Made by a program: the position numbers and the translations under genes | Assembly (NCBI GenBank): GCA_013329855.1 | Contig: DUJI01000217.1 | Coordinates: forward strand, 1 to 8,754 | Direction: 5' to 3' | DNA length: 8,754 nt | Origin: Thermoplasmata archaeon | Lineage (GTDB): Archaea > Thermoplasmatota > Thermoplasmata > RBG-16-68-12 | Shown: piece after piece, positions 6,544 through 8,754 of the stretch | How the letters are laid out: every line of letters starts with the position of its first letter | Numbering within the stretch: position 1 is the stretch's first letter | The notes under the pieces: generated by a model | The model's database searches: none | Seen by the model: the letters and a program-made list of their open reading frames with translations, nothing else | What the model was told of the DNA's origin: nothing

Positions 6544-6551
6544 GATAAAAG
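6544..6551 (-). promoter_or_regulatory. TATA box for the radical SAM gene
   Basis: The minus strand reads CTTTTATC, centred about 29 bases before ATG 6518. There is no Shine-Dalgarno next to the start, so a leaderless transcript is likely. The spacing equals that before the GNAT gene. Confidence 0.6.
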
Positions 6552-6569
6552 GGCTTCGGCGTAGGTGAC

Positions 6570-6842
6570 CTAGGCGCTCTCCTTCTTCTCCCCTCGACTG
6601 CCCCAGCGCCCGATCACGATGATGAAGACAATCATCACCACGGTCACGACGACGGCGGTGATGATGAAATACCCGTAGGCCAACGGAGTGGCGGGTGCAG
6701 TTGTCGTCACGCCGGCCAGGGACAAGCCACCCTGCACGACCTGGTTCCACAGAAGACCGATCACGAAGCCGAAGGCCGTGCCGAGCGACGCCGCAATCGT
6801 TTTCCGCACGTCTGCCACGCTCAGTTTGCGTTCCTCCGCCAT
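6570..6842 (-). CDS. Small two-helix membrane protein, DUF5654-like
   Basis: A 90-residue protein with a charged N-terminus (MAEERKLSVADVRK), a first membrane segment at about 17-40 containing GTAFGFVIGLLWNQVVQ, a short Thr/Pro-rich loop (TTTAPATP, 46-53), a second segment at 55-78, and a basic/acidic tail (GRWGSRGEKKESA). The aromatic-Trp-Asn pattern in the first helix resembles small archaeal membrane proteins of the DUF5654 type; this is from memory and tentative. Function is unknown. A GAGGG stands about 6 bases before ATG 6842. It lies 83 bases after moaC and 51 before the radical SAM gene on the same strand. The radical SAM gene has its own TATA box, so co-transcription is possible but not required. 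Confidence 0.75.
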   Translation of the reverse strand: MAEERKLSVADVRKTIAASLGTAFGFVIGLLWNQVVQGGLSLAGVTTTAPATPLAYGYFIITAVVVTVVMIVFIIVIGRWGSRGEKKESA

Positions 6843-6925
6843 ACAAACCCTCGCAGGAGAATCGGTGCAGGGAAAGTAATCGTTTTCGGCGAGCGCGGGC
6901 GGCGCGGTACGCACCGGAGAGTAGG

Positions 6926-7360
6926 CTAGCCCTTCGCCTTGGACACGACTCGGACCCCCTCGATTCGCGCAACGGGGTACTGCCCGCGGGCGTCCTTCTC
7001 GAGGGACTTGACCATATCCCAGACCGTGAGCAGGGCGACGGATACGCCATAGAGCGCCTCCATCTCCACGCCGGTCTTGTACGTCGCCTCGACGGTCGCC
7101 GTGCACATGACGCGGTCCTTGCCCAGTTCGAACTCCACGGCCGCAGACGTGAGCGGGATGGGATGGCAGTGGGGCAAAGTCTGCCACGTCGACTTGATTG
7201 CCTGCAGCCCGGCGACCTCGGCCGCGGCGATCGGGTCGCCCTTCGCGACGCGCCGCGCGCGGATGGCGGCGACCGTCCGGGGGCGCAGTCGGATCGTGCC
7301 CGACGCCACGGCCCGCCGAGGCACGTCGGGCTTCGACCGGATGTCCACCATCCGCGCCAT
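6926..7360 (-). CDS. moaC: Cyclic pyranopterin monophosphate synthase MoaC
   Basis: A 144-residue MoaC. It converts the MoaA product, 3',8-cyclo-7,8-dihydro-GTP, to cyclic pyranopterin monophosphate. Family residues are visible: the KGD motif (40-42), LPHCHPIPLT (62-71, active-site Cys-His), TGVEMEAL (96-103) and WDMVKSLEKD (114-123, with D115 and K118 matching the catalytic Asp-x-x-Lys). The C-terminal KSGGK element common in bacterial MoaC is replaced by a short VVSKAKG end. The start can be ATG 7360 or 7351; the first is preferred because a TATA-like box lies about 26 bases before it. MoaA, its partner enzyme, is not in this window. Confidence 0.95.
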   Translation of the reverse strand: MARMVDIRSKPDVPRRAVASGTIRLRPRTVAAIRARRVAKGDPIAAAEVAGLQAIKSTWQTLPHCHPIPLTSAAVEFELGKDRVMCTATVEATYKTGVEMEALYGVSVALLTVWDMVKSLEKDARGQYPVARIEGVRVVSKAKG

Positions 7361-7381
7361 CGTCTCCGCCAGGGAGGCGGG

Positions 7382-7390
7382 CCTATTTCA
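7382..7390 (-). promoter_or_regulatory. TATA box for moaC
   Basis: The minus strand reads TGAAATAGG, centred about 26 bases before ATG 7360, which suggests a leaderless or nearly leaderless transcript. Confidence 0.5.
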
Positions 7391-7483
7391 CGATTCGCAG
7401 GTGTCGGACATTGTCAACGCATGCGCCCCCGTCGGACGCGTCTCGCGCGGGCTTTCCATCGCGCGCGCGGGGCATTGTCAAGT

Positions 7484-7500
7484 CGGCGTGTCGGACGCCG
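7484..7500. repeat. Hairpin in the moaC upstream spacer
   Basis: CGGCGT-gtcgg-ACGCCG is a perfect inverted repeat overlapping one copy of the recurring GTCGGAC word. It could be an operator or a chance structure in GC-rich DNA. Confidence 0.3.
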
Positions 7501-7699
7501 GAGCCCTTAACTACGGTCCCGGCCGCTGAGGCTAGCTCGTGCGGATGGGACAACGCGCGCACGAAGGGATGGGACGGGACGCTCCGCGACGGGCTCCTGA
7601 CAAGGCGATTCCTTCACCGCGTCCCCGCCGCGTTGCCCGTCCGGCCGAGCGGTCCGCGTACGGCTCCGGGACCGGGCGACACGATGAGAGGCGAAGGAC

Positions 7700-8164
7700 A
7701 TGGGAAACCTGAGAAAGATCGTGGGCGTGAGCCTGGCCGTCGCTATGGCCCTGGGCCTCGTCGCCTACGTGCTGGTACCCCACGCGGGCCCGTCGAACGA
7801 GTCCATCGTGGTGAACCCGCCGCAGACGCCGACGACCCCGGGTGGCAGCACGAGCACCGGGACGGGCACGAACACGGGGTCCACCCCGTCGACACCGCCG
7901 CCGACGTCGGATCACGTGCGGATGCCGAAACTCCACGGCAAGAACAGCGAAGGGCCCAAGCACGTGGTGTGCCTGCCGGCGAACCCGCATGTGCAGGGAA
8001 CGGCCCAGTACCAGGGAGCCAACTGGTACCGCGGCCAGTGCGCGCAGACCGCGGGGGCAAACTCCCAGGCCCACGGGAACGGTCACGCGAACGACCTGGC
8101 GGGCAGCGCCCTGGCGGCCGTACCGTACTTCCTGACGCACGCCCACATGGGCCAGGAACATTGA
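7700..8164 (+). CDS. Membrane-anchored, Thr/Pro-linker, histidine-rich surface protein
   Basis: A 154-residue protein I cannot assign. It has a basic start and one hydrophobic segment (LRKIVGVSLAVAMALGLVAY, about 4-23), which can be a signal peptide or an N-terminal anchor. A low-complexity Thr/Pro/Ser/Gly linker (40-70) follows, typical of archaeal exported proteins. The C-terminal domain (72-154) has two cysteines (C91, C114), probably a disulfide outside the cell, and nine histidines between H72 and H154, including HGNGHA and THAH near the end. Metal binding is a fair inference but unproven. ATG 7700 has GAGAGG about 8 bases upstream. It lies divergent from moaC and convergent with moaE; a link to molybdenum metabolism is suggested only by position. 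Confidence 0.82.
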   Translation: MGNLRKIVGVSLAVAMALGLVAYVLVPHAGPSNESIVVNPPQTPTTPGGSTSTGTGTNTGSTPSTPPPTSDHVRMPKLHGKNSEGPKHVVCLPANPHVQGTAQYQGANWYRGQCAQTAGANSQAHGNGHANDLAGSALAAVPYFLTHAHMGQEH

Positions 8165-8173
8165 ACCTCCTTA

Positions 8174-8207
8174 TCCCTTCGGGGACGCGGCCTGGGGCCC
8201 GGGCCCC
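8174..8207. terminator. Two hairpins between convergent genes, possible terminators
   Basis: TCCC-TTCG-GGGA (8174-8185) is a 4-base stem capped by a stable TTCG tetraloop, 9 bases after the stop of the exported protein gene. The perfect 14-base palindrome GGGGCCCGGGCCCC (8194-8207) follows, before the moaE stop at 8227. Neither is followed by a long T-run, so the terminator role is tentative. Confidence 0.35.
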
Positions 8208-8226
8208 GGGCGCCGATTTCTCTCCG

Positions 8227-8616
8227 TCAACGGGAGCGCCGCCGGGGACGCGGAGGCTCCGACTTCCAGATGGGGACGGTCCGCTTGACCTCGTCCGTGA
8301 TCCACACGCACGCGTCGAAGGCCTCGCGACGGTGGGCCGCGGAGCACGCGATGGCCACGGAATCCCCGCCGACGGGGATGCGTCCCACACGATGGACGAT
8401 GGACACACCCAGCACGTGGAACCGGTCCTTCGCTCGGTCGGCGAGATCCGCGAGGACCTTCTTCGCCATGGGCATGTAGACCTCGTAGTCCAGGGCCGCG
8501 ATCCCTGGGTCCGCGCGGACGGACCCGAGGAACAGGACGACGGCGCCCGCGTCGTCGCGGCGGACGCTGTCGACCACCGCGGCCACGTCGATCCGGCGGC
8601 GGGTAATCCCGATCAC
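8227..8616 (-). CDS. moaE: Molybdopterin synthase catalytic subunit MoaE
   Basis: A 129-residue MoaE, slightly shorter than bacterial forms. With thiocarboxylated MoaD it adds the two sulfurs that turn cyclic pyranopterin monophosphate into molybdopterin. Motifs in order are DAGAVVLFLGSVR (22-34), LDYEVYMPMA (42-51), HRVGRIPVGGDSVAIACSAAHR (75-96, seen in two blocks) and the active-site segment VKRTVPIWKSE (110-120), with K111 and K118 corresponding to the two catalytic lysines. The C-terminus is a basic PPRPRRRSR tail. The start is GTG at 8616, overlapping the moaD stop as GTGA, so the two subunits are translationally coupled. It has its end near the exported protein gene, convergent. Confidence 0.96.
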   Translation of the reverse strand: MIGITRRRIDVAAVVDSVRRDDAGAVVLFLGSVRADPGIAALDYEVYMPMAKKVLADLADRAKDRFHVLGVSIVHRVGRIPVGGDSVAIACSAAHRREAFDACVWITDEVKRTVPIWKSEPPRPRRRSR

Positions 8617-8754
8617 CGCGCACCTCCGCTCACTGGAGGGAGAAGGGCCACTTCATCGCCGTCGCGCAGCACGACGCCGGGATCCGCGAAGGCCTGGTTC
8701 ACGGCGACCTTCAGCGTCTTGCGGTGCGGCGCAAGTCGCGGATAGGCCCGGAGG
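8613..8754 (-). CDS. moaD: Molybdopterin synthase sulfur carrier subunit MoaD, C-terminal part (5' end outside window)
   Basis: The last 46 residues of a MoaD, running in from the right edge. VAVNQAF (16-22 of the visible part) and LRDGDEVALLPPVSGG (29-44) are the conserved beta-grasp end of the family. The chain does not stop at Gly-Gly but continues Ala-Arg before TGA. MoaD must normally expose a terminal glycine to be adenylated by MoeB and converted to a thiocarboxylate. Either a protease trims the last two residues, or this copy is inactive, or there is an assembly or start/stop artefact. The stop overlaps the moaE GTG by four bases. Confidence 0.92.
   Translation of the reverse strand, partial: LRAYPRLAPHRKTLKVAVNQAFADPGVVLRDGDEVALLPPVSGGAR

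Larger units (their letters stand above)
7361..7699. other. 339-base divergent spacer between moaC and the exported protein gene
   Basis: I see no convincing gene here. The moaC TATA box is at its left end. Short words recur: GTCGGAC at 7403-7409, 7431-7437 and 7490-7496, and CATTGTCAA at 7409-7417 and 7473-7481. CGGCGT (7484-7489) and ACGCCG (7495-7500) form a perfect 6-base stem with a 5-base loop. A/T-rich CCCTTAACTA (about 7504-7513) could be the promoter of the plus-strand gene, which would give a leader of roughly 165 bases. Confidence 0.5.

Noticed and set aside
7539..7712. 57-codon plus-strand ORF starting at GTG 7539 in the moaC spacer
   Set aside because: The product is dominated by Arg, Pro and Gly, as expected for non-coding GC-rich DNA, and it runs into the start of the exported protein gene in another frame.
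7198..8745. Plus-strand open frame of 515 codons across moaC, the spacer and moaE
   Set aside because: It spans genes with clear families in other frames and a non-coding spacer, and has Arg/Pro/Gly-biased composition.
8613..8754. Reading the MoaD Ala-Arg tail as a frameshift into moaE (a MoaD-MoaE fusion)
   Set aside because: The stop codon is clear, and moaE has its own GTG start overlapping by four bases, a usual coupling arrangement; no fused frame exists.

Overview
The window is high-GC archaeal chromosome, most likely from a euryarchaeote of the Thermoplasmata type or a relative. The archaeal signature comes from the C-terminal end of sn-glycerol-1-phosphate dehydrogenase (archaeal lipid synthesis), a RIO1-type kinase, a UPF0179 protein, a radical SAM/helix-hairpin-helix protein of the COG1031 type, a small C2H2 zinc-finger protein, and TATA-like boxes about 26-30 bases before several start codons (leaderless-type promoters). 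The phylum-level placement is inferred from gene content only.

Layout. Bases 1-114 (+) hold the end of egsA, which overlaps convergently with a RIO1 kinase gene (107-868, -). A divergent spacer of about 237 bases follows. Then come a UPF0179 gene (1106-1540, +) and a C2H2 zinc-finger gene (1551-1973, +), probably co-transcribed. The zinc-finger gene overlaps by 25 bases, tail to tail, with a GNAT acetyltransferase gene (1949-2395, -). Next are moeA (2446-3702, -) and moaB (3699-4199, -), joined by an ATGA overlap. A divergent spacer with a palindrome leads to a small, internally duplicated hydrophobic protein (4454-4798, +). This converges on the radical SAM gene (4893-6518, -), followed upstream by a two-helix membrane protein (6570-6842, -) and moaC (6926-7360, -). 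A 339-base spacer without a convincing gene separates moaC from a membrane-anchored, histidine-rich surface protein (7700-8164, +). The window ends in moaE (8227-8616, -) and the 3' part of moaD (8613-8754, -), which overlap by GTGA.

The common theme is molybdenum/tungsten cofactor synthesis. MoaC acts with MoaA (not in this window) to make cyclic pyranopterin monophosphate. MoaD and MoaE form molybdopterin synthase. MoaB adenylates molybdopterin and MoeA inserts the metal. These genes sit in three separate transcription units, with uncharacterised genes between them.

The points most worth a second look are a MoaD that ends in Gly-Gly-Ala-Arg rather than Gly-Gly, a hydrophobic protein made of two 54-residue repeats, the histidine-rich exported protein beside moaC and moaE, a palindrome upstream of moaB, and a 15-codon leader-like ORF with a perfect Shine-Dalgarno sequence ahead of the RIO1 gene. 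I see no clear mobile element, CRISPR array, rRNA or tRNA.
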